Made by a program: the position numbers and the translations under genes
Shown: positions 18,394 through 24,970 of the stretch, in pieces
Layout: each line of letters begins with the position of its first letter
Position numbering within the stretch: position 1 is the stretch's first letter
Notes under the pieces: model-generated
Databases searched by the model: none
Told to the model about the DNA's origin: nothing
What the model saw: the letters and a program-made list of their open reading frames with translations, nothing else
IMG/VR virus record: IMGVR_UViG_3300027963_000308
Span: 1 to 25,620 of that record
Strand: one strand, 5' to 3'
Source: a virus
DNA length: 25,620 nucleotides

Positions 18394-19697
18394 TAGATAA
18401 ATCCTTTCCCTTTAAATGCTCCATTAAGATACCCAGTAACAGAAAATTTCTGCATTTCTTCTCTGCTGTACATAGGTAAACAGGTAATAGCAATAGTAGA
18501 CAGAGTTGGGACACTGGTCTTTTCAATGTCATTACCGATCCATGGCGTTGCTATGGTAAAGTAATCAACTGAATCAGGAAATTCAGCTCGATAACTGGTA
18601 ATAGCTACTGGTACATTTTCCAACATCATAGCACCATATCCATCTAGCCTACACACAGGAGGAGGTGCACCACTGTCCGAATCCCCATTGTTAGCTCCTC
18701 CAGATCTCATTCTGATCAGTGCTCTTAACAAATGTATTGTGGCCAGATAGATTCTAGCATCTCTGGTATTTTGAACTGAGAATTTTCCACTAATGGTGAT
18801 AAGACTTGTGCTGCTACGCTGGTAAAAATTGATAGGAAAGTTGCTGTGCATAGGATTACTGGCTCCATAATCAGCTTTAGCTTCATAGCTGATTGTAGGA
18901 GTGTAAGGAAAAATTATACCACCAAATGATATCAAGGGTGCGGTCATGCTGTCGGGCTCTAGATATTTAGGAGGCACACGCAGTTTAACTCTGAGATCTT
19001 TCCCCATTTTGCTACCCTGACGAGTAACGACAGTAATACTAGTAGGAGGAGGGGCAATTTTTTCGGCTCCGGCAGACAATCCAGCTGCCTTTGCTCTAGC
19101 CATAGATTCATCTACAAAAGTTTCTGCATCTTTGAGAAGATTTTCAGCACGCTCGTCAACAACTTGCCCAGAAAGATCTACAATACCTGCTGCTTCAATT
19201 TTAGCTGCTGAATCTAATTCAGACTGTGACGGGTTAGTAGTAGCAGCAACATCAGCTACTGATCGAGACGCAACATTGGCTTCGGCTTCTTCTGACGAAG
19301 GAGGTGCCGGGTCTGGCTCTGACGCAGTTTGTGTAACTGCTGCATTAGAATCCTGAACCGGAGAAGTTTGAGCCTGAGGCGGAGCTTCTAATTCTGCCTG
19401 TAGGGTTTTTATTTCATTGAGATTGCCATTATATTCCTTGGCTACAGTTACAAATGCTTCTTGTTTAACATTATAATCTTGTTGAAGAGCAGATATGTAA
19501 TCTGCTTTGTTATTAAATTTTTGTCCATTTAGAAAGAATGTTCCACCTCCGCCTCTACTGGGACCACTCTTTGCAAATTCCAATGCCTCATATGCTTCCG
19601 CTGCATCATTTTTTTTTGCAACAACGTCCGGGTATATGGCCTTGTTCCTAGCTGTTAAAGAATCGATACTCTGTTGTGTTTCTGCTGCGGTGGGCAT
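18393..19697 (-). CDS. Baseplate / tail-tube cap protein, gp48/gp54 type
   Basis: 434 residues from the ATG at 19697. I prefer this start to the longer frame from 19766 because AAGGA (19706-19710) lies 8 bases upstream and the extra 23 residues cross the divergent promoter region. Residues about 1-225 are low-complexity, Ala/Glu/Ser/Pro-rich with coiled-coil potential (EAYEALEFAKSG, KTLQAELEAPPQ). Residues about 235-430 are conserved-looking: PLISFGGIIFPYTPTISYEA, MHSNFPINFYQRSSTSLITI, DARIYLATIHLLRALIRM, PPPVCRLDGYGAMMLENVP and LPMYSREEMQKFS. This resembles proteins that marine T4-like phages carry as gp48-type baseplate/tube-cap subunits, which terminate the hub and nucleate the tail tube. 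It could instead be the gp54 equivalent; I cannot separate the two. It is the first gene of the minus-strand cluster. Confidence 0.72.
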   Translation of the reverse strand: MPTAAETQQSIDSLTARNKAIYPDVVAKKNDAAEAYEALEFAKSGPSRGGGGTFFLNGQKFNNKADYISALQQDYNVKQEAFVTVAKEYNGNLNEIKTLQAELEAPPQAQTSPVQDSNAAVTQTASEPDPAPPSSEEAEANVASRSVADVAATTNPSQSELDSAAKIEAAGIVDLSGQVVDERAENLLKDAETFVDESMARAKAAGLSAGAEKIAPPPTSITVVTRQGSKMGKDLRVKLRVPPKYLEPDSMTAPLISFGGIIFPYTPTISYEAKADYGASNPMHSNFPINFYQRSSTSLITISGKFSVQNTRDARIYLATIHLLRALIRMRSGGANNGDSDSGAPPPVCRLDGYGAMMLENVPVAITSYRAEFPDSVDYFTIATPWIGNDIEKTSVPTLSTIAITCLPMYSREEMQKFSVTGYLNGAFKGKGFI

Positions 19698-19705
19698 TTT
19701 TATTT

Positions 19706-19710
19706 TCCTT
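19706..19710 (-). promoter_or_regulatory. Shine-Dalgarno deciding the start of the gp48/54-type gene
   Basis: AAGGA on the minus strand, 8 bases before the ATG at 19697. It supports this start rather than the upstream in-frame ATG at 19766. Confidence 0.7.
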
Positions 19711-19725
19711 ATATAATATTTACCA

Positions 19726-19733
19726 CATAAATA
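19726..19733 (+). promoter_or_regulatory. Late-promoter-like box in the divergent region
   Basis: CATAAATA on the plus strand, one base from the T4 late box and compatible with the NATAAATA motif described for cyanophages. It points towards gp55, 72 bases upstream of its ATG, and could allow late self-transcription of gp55. No equally good box points towards the baseplate genes, so their own promoter remains unidentified. May be coincidental in AT-rich sequence. Confidence 0.3.
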
Positions 19734-19752
19734 TAGTGCCATTTTAAAGCCT

Positions 19753-19781
19753 TTGACCTCTAACATTACAGATGTTATAAT
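19753..19781 (+). promoter_or_regulatory. Sigma-70-type promoter for gp55
   Basis: TTGACC (19753-19758), 17-base spacer, TATAAT (19776-19781) preceded by TGT (extended -10). This is close to bacterial consensus, indicating transcription by the host's primary sigma factor, i.e. early or middle expression. AAGGA (19789-19793) and the gp55 ATG (19806) follow directly. Confidence 0.85.
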
Positions 19782-19805
19782 AATAGGTAAGGAAAAACTA
19801 TAACA

Positions 19806-20705
19806 ATGACCACACCCATAACCACAACAAGAAAGGTAAAATACCTCAACAATCGCGATTTACTCACAGAAATACACAGAAGCAAATGTACATTTTCCAG
19901 TTTTACCAACAAAGAGTACAGCCAGCACGACATTATTGTGTCAGAACTTAAAAAAATTACCAATAGTATAGTCGAAGATGCCAAAGTAAACAGGGCAAAA
20001 AGAATAGGACTGCAAGAATTTAATGCTGCCAGGGCCTCGGGAGATAAAAAAGTAAAACTGGCCGAACTGATTCCAGATGTTGCTACTATTAAAACTACAG
20101 ATATTATTTTTAGAGTAATGACTTTTGAGCACATACCTTTATCCCCGGGACGTAAGAAAACTACAAAAAGCACTTCAGACAGTCACGAAAAGGTCAATTT
20201 TCCTCCATTTCAGCATTGGAAATTTGATGATACCGGAGAATTAGTCTGTGTAGGAAAAAGTCACTGGCGTGGCCCTATGGACACAGGACGTTTTAACAAA
20301 GAACAAGGACGTATCACAGAAGAACTAGGCAAAATGTTCATTAAACTTAGCGAACGGTATGCCCAACGAAGCAATTGGCGTGGTTATACCTACATTGAGG
20401 AAATGCGAGGTCAGGCCATACTACAGTTAAGTCAAATTGGTCTACAGTTTGATGAAAGCAAAAGCGAAAATCCATTTGCCTACTACACCGCAGCGGTTAC
20501 TAATTCATTTACACGAATTTTAAATATTGAAAAGAAAAATCAAAATATTCGAGATGACATGCTGGTCGAACACGGATTAACTCCCAGCAGCACCAGACAA
20601 CACGCACACGAGTATGCCGAAGAGACTGCCCGACAGGCCAGCATCTATAAAAATGCTCGTATGCCCAAAAGCGAATTGGCTGATGACGAAGAGGAAAACG
20701 TTTGA
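19806..20705 (+). CDS. gp55: Late-transcription sigma factor gp55
   Basis: 299 residues. gp55 replaces the host sigma factor on RNA polymerase and recognises TATAAATA late promoters. The N-terminal piece (KYLNNRDLLTEIHRSK, about 11-26) matches T4 gp55's YVNNKELL. Residues about 175-262 carry the sigma region-2-like core: MFIKLSERYAQRSNWRGYTY then IEEMRGQAILQLSQIGLQFD, ESKSENPFAYYTAAVTNSF, and TRILNIEKKNQNIRDDM. Between them, about 45-172, is a long insertion (including FPPFQHWKFDD and VGKSHWRGPMDTGRFNKEQG) absent from the 185-residue T4 protein; I recall a comparable segment in cyanophage gp55. The C-terminus is acidic (ADDEEENV), plausibly the clamp-binding or polymerase-binding tail. It is first in the plus-strand operon and its stop codon lies inside the gp47 promoter. 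Confidence 0.93.
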   Translation: MTTPITTTRKVKYLNNRDLLTEIHRSKCTFSSFTNKEYSQHDIIVSELKKITNSIVEDAKVNRAKRIGLQEFNAARASGDKKVKLAELIPDVATIKTTDIIFRVMTFEHIPLSPGRKKTTKSTSDSHEKVNFPPFQHWKFDDTGELVCVGKSHWRGPMDTGRFNKEQGRITEELGKMFIKLSERYAQRSNWRGYTYIEEMRGQAILQLSQIGLQFDESKSENPFAYYTAAVTNSFTRILNIEKKNQNIRDDMLVEHGLTPSSTRQHAHEYAEETARQASIYKNARMPKSELADDEEENV

Positions 20706-20730
20706 CTTTTAAAATTCTTCCTGTTATACT
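20702..20730 (+). promoter_or_regulatory. Sigma-70-type promoter for gp47-gp46
   Basis: TTGACT (20702-20707), 17-base spacer, TATACT (20725-20730) preceded by TGT (extended -10). The -35 box overlaps the gp55 stop codon. GAGGAG (20735-20740) is a strong ribosome-binding site 7 bases before the gp47 ATG. The same architecture as the gp55 promoter suggests both are read early by host polymerase. Confidence 0.85.
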
Positions 20731-20747
20731 GATAGAGGAGAATTTTT

Positions 20748-21761
20748 ATGTCACTGTTTAAAAAAGTTGCCTGCATGACAGATCTTCATGTCGGTGCTAA
20801 ATCTAATAGCGTTGTACATCTTCAAGACTGTGAAGATTTTATAGATTGGTTTATTGCAGAAGCAAAGGAGGCTGGTTGTGAAACAGCCATCTTCTTAGGC
20901 GACTGGAGTCACAATCGAAACAGCATGAATTTATATACTCTAGACACCAGTATCAGGTGTCTAGAGAAACTAGGTGCTGCCTTTGAACAGTTTTTTTGGT
21001 TTCCAGGCAATCACGACCTATTCTATAAAGACAAACGAGACATTCATAGCAGCATATTTGGCAGGCACATCCCCGGGGTAACCGTAGTCGAAGGTGTTAC
21101 CACACTAGATAACGTTACTCTAGTGCCTTGGCTAGTCGGTGATGAATGGAAAACCATGAGGAATATCAAAAGCCGTTATGTGTTTGGACACTTTGAACTG
21201 CCTAAATTCTTTATGAATGCCATGGTGCAAATGCCAGACCACGGTGAATTGCGAGCAGAAGACTTTGTTGGACCTGAATATGTGTTCAGCGGCCACTTCC
21301 ACAAACGACAAACCAATCAAAATGTTGTATACATCGGCAATGCCTTTCCGCATAACTTCTCAGATAGCTGGGATGATGAGCGTGGTATGATGATGATGGA
21401 GTGGGGCGGACAGCCAGAATACAAGTCTTGGCCCGATGCTCCCAAGTTTAGAACTATCAAACTCAGCGAATTAATCGATCGCAAGGATGAGATCATGCTG
21501 AGTAAAATGTATCTGCGTGTCAATCTAGACATTGACATCAGTTTTGAAGAAGCTAACTACATCAAAGATACATTTATCAATGACTACGACATCAGAGAAA
21601 TCAGTCTCATACAGGACAAAAGCAATTTAGAAAGCACCTACGAAGACAACCCCGACACCAAATTTGAAAGTATCGATGCTATTGTCAGCGAACAACTGAT
21701 CAATATCGAAAGCGATCAGTTTGACAAAAAGATTCTAATGGATATCTACAACGATCTATGA
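20748..21761 (+). CDS. gp47: Recombination nuclease subunit gp47 (Mre11/SbcD family)
   Basis: 337 residues, near T4 gp47 (339). Together with gp46 it resects DNA ends for recombination-dependent replication and degrades host DNA. The calcineurin-type metallophosphoesterase motifs are all present: D12-x-H14 (TDLHVG), G51-D52 (FLGDWSHNR), G87-N88-H89-D90 (FPGNHDLF), G147-H148 (VFGHFE) and G182-H183-x-H185 (FSGHFHKR), which bind two metal ions. The C-terminal part (about 260-337) is acidic and probably contacts gp46. The stop overlaps the gp46 start (ATGA), so translation is coupled. Own early promoter and strong Shine-Dalgarno upstream. Confidence 0.96.
   Translation: MSLFKKVACMTDLHVGAKSNSVVHLQDCEDFIDWFIAEAKEAGCETAIFLGDWSHNRNSMNLYTLDTSIRCLEKLGAAFEQFFWFPGNHDLFYKDKRDIHSSIFGRHIPGVTVVEGVTTLDNVTLVPWLVGDEWKTMRNIKSRYVFGHFELPKFFMNAMVQMPDHGELRAEDFVGPEYVFSGHFHKRQTNQNVVYIGNAFPHNFSDSWDDERGMMMMEWGGQPEYKSWPDAPKFRTIKLSELIDRKDEIMLSKMYLRVNLDIDISFEEANYIKDTFINDYDIREISLIQDKSNLESTYEDNPDTKFESIDAIVSEQLINIESDQFDKKILMDIYNDL
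20938..20966. repeat. 11-base perfect inverted repeat inside gp47
   Basis: Arms 20938-20948 (CTCTAGACACC) and 20956-20966 (GGTGTCTAGAG) with a 7-base loop. It is in codons for TLDTSIRCLEK. It would form a strong RNA hairpin about 190 bases into gp47. No T-run follows, so it is not a standard terminator. Confidence 0.85.
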
Positions 21762-23545
21762 CATTTCGCATTAAAAATCTCACAGTAAAAAACTTCCTCA
21801 GCGTAGGTAATCAGACCCAGGCGGTGAGTTTTGATCAAGAAGCACTTACACTGGTACTAGGCAGCAACCTAGATCTAGGAGGCGACGACACTGGTTCGCG
21901 AAATGGGACCGGTAAGACCACCATCATCAACGCACTCAGTTATGCCCTATATGGACAAGCACTGACCAACATTCGTAAAGAAAACTTGATCAATAAGATC
22001 AACGGTAAAAACATGTTGGTCACTGTAGAATTTGAAAAAGAAGGGCTTAACTATCGCATTGAACGCGGGCGAAAACCTAACGTGCTTAAACTGTATGTAG
22101 ATAATAAAGAAATTACAGCAGACAATCAGGGTGAGGACGAAAGCCAGGGCGACAGTAGAGAAACGCAAAAGTCTATTGAACAGATGTTGGGCATGAGTCA
22201 TACCATGTTCAAACATCTAGTGGCTCTAAATACCTATACAGAGCCCTTCTTGGCCATGAAGGCTGCTGATCAACGCGAAGTTATCGAACAGCTTTTGGGC
22301 ATTACCTTACTGAGCGAAAAGGCTGAACTACTGAAAACTCGTGTTAAAGAAACCAAAGACCTGATCAGTTCCGAACAATTTCGTATCGAGGCCATTAAAT
22401 CTGCCAATGAGAACGTTCAGAAAAGTATTGACAGTCTGGGATTAAAAAGTTCAGCATGGAATAAAAAGCAAGAAGAAGAAGTTCAAAGATTAGGCACCGC
22501 TATTATTAAACTTGAAGCAGTTGATATTGCAGCAGAAATAGCATTACACGGTGCCCTTAAGACTTGGTTAGAAAACTCAAACAAGATTAGAGACCTAGGA
22601 AAACAACGCAGCACCTATGAAGCAGCAGTAGGGCAGGCAGAAAAGGCAGTCAATAGGTATCGTCGAGAGCTAGAAACCCTTGTTGACAAAAAATGTCCAG
22701 CTTGCGAACAGCATATTCATGATCATAAACATGGAGAAATGACTGAGACTGTTACCAAACACCTCGAAGATGCAGTCACATATCTCGATAAATGTCAAAC
22801 AAACTATGACAATGTACTACAGGAGTTGTCTGATCTAGGAGAACAAGGTCGCAGGCCCGAACCTTTTTATGATACCGAAGCAGAAGCACTAGGTCATAAG
22901 AACAATTTAGAACAATTGATCAAATCTCTGTCTGACAAGTTAGAGGATATCAATCCCTACGATGAACAAATTCAAGAACTAAAGAAAACAGCAATACAAG
23001 AAATATCCTGGGACACCATTAACAGCCTTATTCGCTTGCGAGATCATCAAGAATTCCTACATAAACTGCTGACCAACAAAGACAGTTTTATTCGCAAGAA
23101 GATTATCGATCAAAATTTAAGCTATCTCAACAAGCGATTAAGTTATTATATTGATAAACTGGGACTGCCTCATACGGTGGTGTTTCAAAATGATCTCACT
23201 GTAGAGATTACTCAGCTAGGACAGGACCTTGATTTTGACAATTTGTCACGCGGGGAACGCAATAGATTGATTCTCAGTATGAGTTTTGCCTTCCGTGATG
23301 TATGGGAAGGACTGTATCAAAGTATCAATCTGCTGTTCATTGATGAGTTAGTGGATGCAGGCATGGATTCAGCAGGTGTAGAAAGTGCATTAGCTGTGCT
23401 GAAGAAAATGGCCAGAGAAAGAAATAAAAATATCTATCTCATTTCTCACAAGGATGAACTGATCGGCCGTGTAAATAACGTGCTACGGGTGGTTAAACAA
23501 AATGGTTTCACCAATTACTCCAATAGTATAGACTATGTCAACTGA
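21758..23545 (+). CDS. gp46: Recombination ATPase subunit gp46 (Rad50/SbcC family)
   Basis: 595 residues, slightly longer than T4 gp46 (560). It is the ATP-driven partner of gp47. Visible motifs: Walker A GSRNGTGKT (46-54), Q-loop region around LNTYTEPFLA (157-166), coiled-coil arms (about 185-310 and 325-460) around a zinc-hook C313-P-A-C316, ABC signature LSRGE (496-500), Walker B NLLFIDE (524-530) and a switch histidine H564 (LISHKDE). All key residues are intact, so the enzyme should be active. It overlaps gp47 by 4 bases and the next gene by 11 bases. Confidence 0.97.
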   Translation: MTFRIKNLTVKNFLSVGNQTQAVSFDQEALTLVLGSNLDLGGDDTGSRNGTGKTTIINALSYALYGQALTNIRKENLINKINGKNMLVTVEFEKEGLNYRIERGRKPNVLKLYVDNKEITADNQGEDESQGDSRETQKSIEQMLGMSHTMFKHLVALNTYTEPFLAMKAADQREVIEQLLGITLLSEKAELLKTRVKETKDLISSEQFRIEAIKSANENVQKSIDSLGLKSSAWNKKQEEEVQRLGTAIIKLEAVDIAAEIALHGALKTWLENSNKIRDLGKQRSTYEAAVGQAEKAVNRYRRELETLVDKKCPACEQHIHDHKHGEMTETVTKHLEDAVTYLDKCQTNYDNVLQELSDLGEQGRRPEPFYDTEAEALGHKNNLEQLIKSLSDKLEDINPYDEQIQELKKTAIQEISWDTINSLIRLRDHQEFLHKLLTNKDSFIRKKIIDQNLSYLNKRLSYYIDKLGLPHTVVFQNDLTVEITQLGQDLDFDNLSRGERNRLILSMSFAFRDVWEGLYQSINLLFIDELVDAGMDSAGVESALAVLKKMARERNKNIYLISHKDELIGRVNNVLRVVKQNGFTNYSNSIDYVN

Positions 23546-23870
23546 GAAATTAGAAGCCTATAAAGAGCTGTACTCAAAATATGTCGAGTACAGTTTAAAT
23601 TTGCATAACTATCATTATCAGTTTATACAGACTAAGGGATTAGATTCAGGAAAACAGATTAGAGTTAGTTTGGAATTTATGTATAATCTTTGTAAGGAAA
23701 TGAAAAAAGCCAATATGGAAGCCTACAAAGAAAATAGAGAAAATACCAAAGAAGAAAGAGCAAGGCTTAGAGAAATCAGAGCCAATGCCAAACCTAGGGT
23801 AATGCCTAGAGGAAAATCAAAAGGAACAAAAAATGGCATCAACATTAGAACAACTGACAGCAGCATATGA
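23535..23870 (+). CDS. Small basic protein of unknown function
   Basis: 111 residues, starting inside the last codons of gp46 (11-base overlap). Residues about 1-65 look like two amphipathic helices rich in Tyr and Leu (EKLEAYKELYSKYVEYSLNL, HNYHYQFIQ), followed by a Lys/Glu/Arg-rich helix (NMEAYKENRENTKEERARLR) and a basic tail (PRGKSKGTKNG). No enzyme motif seen. No obvious Shine-Dalgarno, so it may depend on coupling to gp46. The last 38 bases overlap the next gene in another frame. Possibly a nucleic-acid or gp46/47-associated factor, but this is only inference from place and charge. Confidence 0.75.
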   Translation: MSTEKLEAYKELYSKYVEYSLNLHNYHYQFIQTKGLDSGKQIRVSLEFMYNLCKEMKKANMEAYKENRENTKEERARLREIRANAKPRVMPRGKSKGTKNGINIRTTDSSI

Positions 23871-24060
23871 AGAATTTTTAACCGAAGACGGTAAATTCAC
23901 CGGTGGCAATGCAGCCGCAGGTACTCGTGCTCGCAAAGCATTGGCCGAAATGAGCAAGCTAGTCAAAGCTCGACGCAACGAAATCACTGCCGAGAAAAAT
24001 GCTCGCAAGGCAGAGAAAGAAGCTGCAAAAGCCGCACCAGTAAAAGCCGTTAAAAAATAA
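23833..24060 (+). CDS. Small lysine/alanine-rich histone H1-like protein
   Basis: 75 residues. The N-terminal half (STLEQLTAAYEEFLTEDGKF then TGGNAAAGTRARKALAEM) looks helical and the C-terminal half is Lys/Ala/Arg-rich (EKNARKAEKEAAKAAPVKAV), like bacterial Hc1/H1-type DNA-binding proteins. Comparable small proteins occur in marine T4-like phages. AAGGAA (23820-23825) gives a Shine-Dalgarno about 7 bases before the ATG. The start lies 38 bases inside the previous gene. Likely role is DNA binding or compaction; not proven by sequence. Confidence 0.8.
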   Translation: MASTLEQLTAAYEEFLTEDGKFTGGNAAAGTRARKALAEMSKLVKARRNEITAEKNARKAEKEAAKAAPVKAVKK

Positions 24061-24063
24061 TCA

Positions 24064-24489
24064 ATGACCTGGACCTACCAAGGTACGGTCGTTGATCAAT
24101 TACCTGAGGATTGTATTGGTTATGTTTATATCATAACTAATCTTCTCTCAGGCAGGAAATATGTTGGTAAAAAATTGGCCAAGTTCAGTAGAACTACATA
24201 TAAAACAGTAAAATTAAAAAACGGCACTAAGAAGAAGAAACGAATCAGAAGTAAAATAGACAGTGACTGGCAAGAGTATTGGGGCAGCAGCCCCAATCTA
24301 CAGGCAGATATAGAAAAATTAGGCAAAGAAAATTTCACAAGGCAAATACTACATTACTGTAAATCTAAGGCAGAAACCAGTTACATCGAGGCAAGAACAC
24401 AGTTTGAACTGAAAGTATTAGAATCAGACGAATACTACAACGGCATCATAAACTGCCGTATCCATGGCTCCCATATACTGAAAAAATAG
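24064..24489 (+). CDS. GIY-YIG family endonuclease
   Basis: 141 residues. The GIY half is GYVYIITN (19-26) and the YIG half is KYVGKK (32-37); a basic stretch (KNGTKKKKRIRSK, about 52-64) with candidate catalytic Arg, then SDWQEYWGSS (67-76), LGKENFTRQIL (86-96) and a candidate metal-binding Glu, E109 (SYIEART). The protein is essentially only the catalytic domain plus a short C-terminus (NCRIHGSHILKK), with no visible separate DNA-recognition domain, so it may be a repair or host-DNA nuclease rather than a homing enzyme. It starts 3 bases after the previous stop without a clear Shine-Dalgarno. It lies directly 5' of the structured non-coding region. Confidence 0.88.
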   Translation: MTWTYQGTVVDQLPEDCIGYVYIITNLLSGRKYVGKKLAKFSRTTYKTVKLKNGTKKKKRIRSKIDSDWQEYWGSSPNLQADIEKLGKENFTRQILHYCKSKAETSYIEARTQFELKVLESDEYYNGIINCRIHGSHILKK

Positions 24490-24942
24490 GCACAACACGC
24501 GGTAACTAAGGCTTGCACTGGCCAACTTCAAGTGCCCTAAACCTGGACATCGGTGTCTCAGGGACGGAAATCTCTCGCCGCTGAGAGTGCTCAACCACTA
24601 TCCTTTACAGGACGAAGATCGCAAACTCGCCGCGATTTGGTTGTTTGAAGTAAGAGAAAAGGCCAAAAGAAGGGAGAAAAACCCTAGGCATACCAGTATG
24701 TTAGTGTATATTGTTATGCTGCCGTCATATCGAAGACGGGGCTCGAGGTACCGGATGACCGCCTCTGTAATGCCCTAGCACTAAGTGAACATAAGAACTC
24801 GGATAATGTTCAACAATCTTCGCCCTGTGTGGGCGAAGTGTGACCAATGAATCTGGATAATACGTAAAACCTTTTCAGTTCTCTTCGAAGAAGACCATAT
24901 GCTTCGAGCGACTAGCGAAGAGGCAAGCGAACGCAGTTCGCT
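24490..24942 (+). ncRNA. Candidate large structured RNA (unassigned class)
   Basis: About 450 bases with no convincing gene, higher G+C than its neighbours, and many compact inverted repeats. Read on the plus strand: GCACT/AGTGC (24515-24519 with 24531-24535); CCTGGACA closed by TCGG (24542-24562, one bulged T); CTCTC/GAGAG (24572-24576 with 24583-24587); a three-way junction closed by CAACCA (24592-24597) and TGGTTG (24638-24643) enclosing TCCT-TTAC-AGGA (24601-24612) and ATCGC/GCGAT (24618-24636); a long stem CTAGGCAT (24684-24691) with ATGCC(C)TAG (24770-24778) enclosing CCGTC/GACGG (24722-24739) and GAGG..CGG-ATGA-CCG..CCTC (24745-24765); GAACAT/ATGTTC (24787-24811); CTTCGCCC/GGGCGAAG (24818-24838); CTCTTCG/CGAAGAG (24881-24922); GCGAAC-GCA-GTTCGC (24927-24941). 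Strand, ends and class are inferred. The last two hairpins could belong to the next gene's leader. Confidence 0.6.
24818..24838 (+). other. GC-rich 8-bp hairpin within the structured region
   Basis: CTTCGCCC (24818-24825), loop TGTGT, GGGCGAAG (24831-24838). It is the strongest local stem in the non-coding stretch. It is not followed by a T-run (next bases TGTGACC), so it does not look like an intrinsic terminator; more likely a structural arm. Confidence 0.7.
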
Positions 24943-24950
24943 ACTAAATA
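24943..24950 (+). promoter_or_regulatory. Possible late-promoter-like box before the last gene
   Basis: ACTAAATA matches the TATAAATA late box at six of eight positions and lies 20 bases before the ATG at 24971, a spacing similar to the gp6 late promoter. It follows the hairpin at 24927-24941. Weak match, so only a candidate. Confidence 0.3.
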
Positions 24951-24970
24951 GTAAATTATTAGAAATACCA

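Noticed and set aside
19698-19766. Longer N-terminus of the gp48/54-type protein
   Set aside because: It lacks a ribosome-binding site and runs through the divergent regulatory region; the ATG at 19697 has AAGGA at good spacing.
19775-20173. 132-residue minus-strand frame opposite gp55
   Set aside because: Antisense shadow of gp55; hydrophobic composition is the usual artefact, and it would face the gp55 promoter.
24587-24778. 63-residue open frame within the structured region
   Set aside because: Its sequence (MLNHYPLQDEDRKLAAIWLF...) has no Shine-Dalgarno, sits wholly within nested inverted repeats, and has no recognisable features; more likely a chance frame in an RNA.
24818-24838. Intrinsic terminator
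   Set aside because: The hairpin is strong, but the following bases (TGTGACC) contain no T-run.
24490-24960. tRNA, tmRNA, RNase P, hammerhead or group I intron
   Set aside because: No GTTCNANNC T-loop with acceptor pairing on either strand, no RNase P conserved GAGGAAAGTCC-type block, no CTGANGA...GAAA core, and no group I P/Q/R/S set or interrupted gene found by eye.
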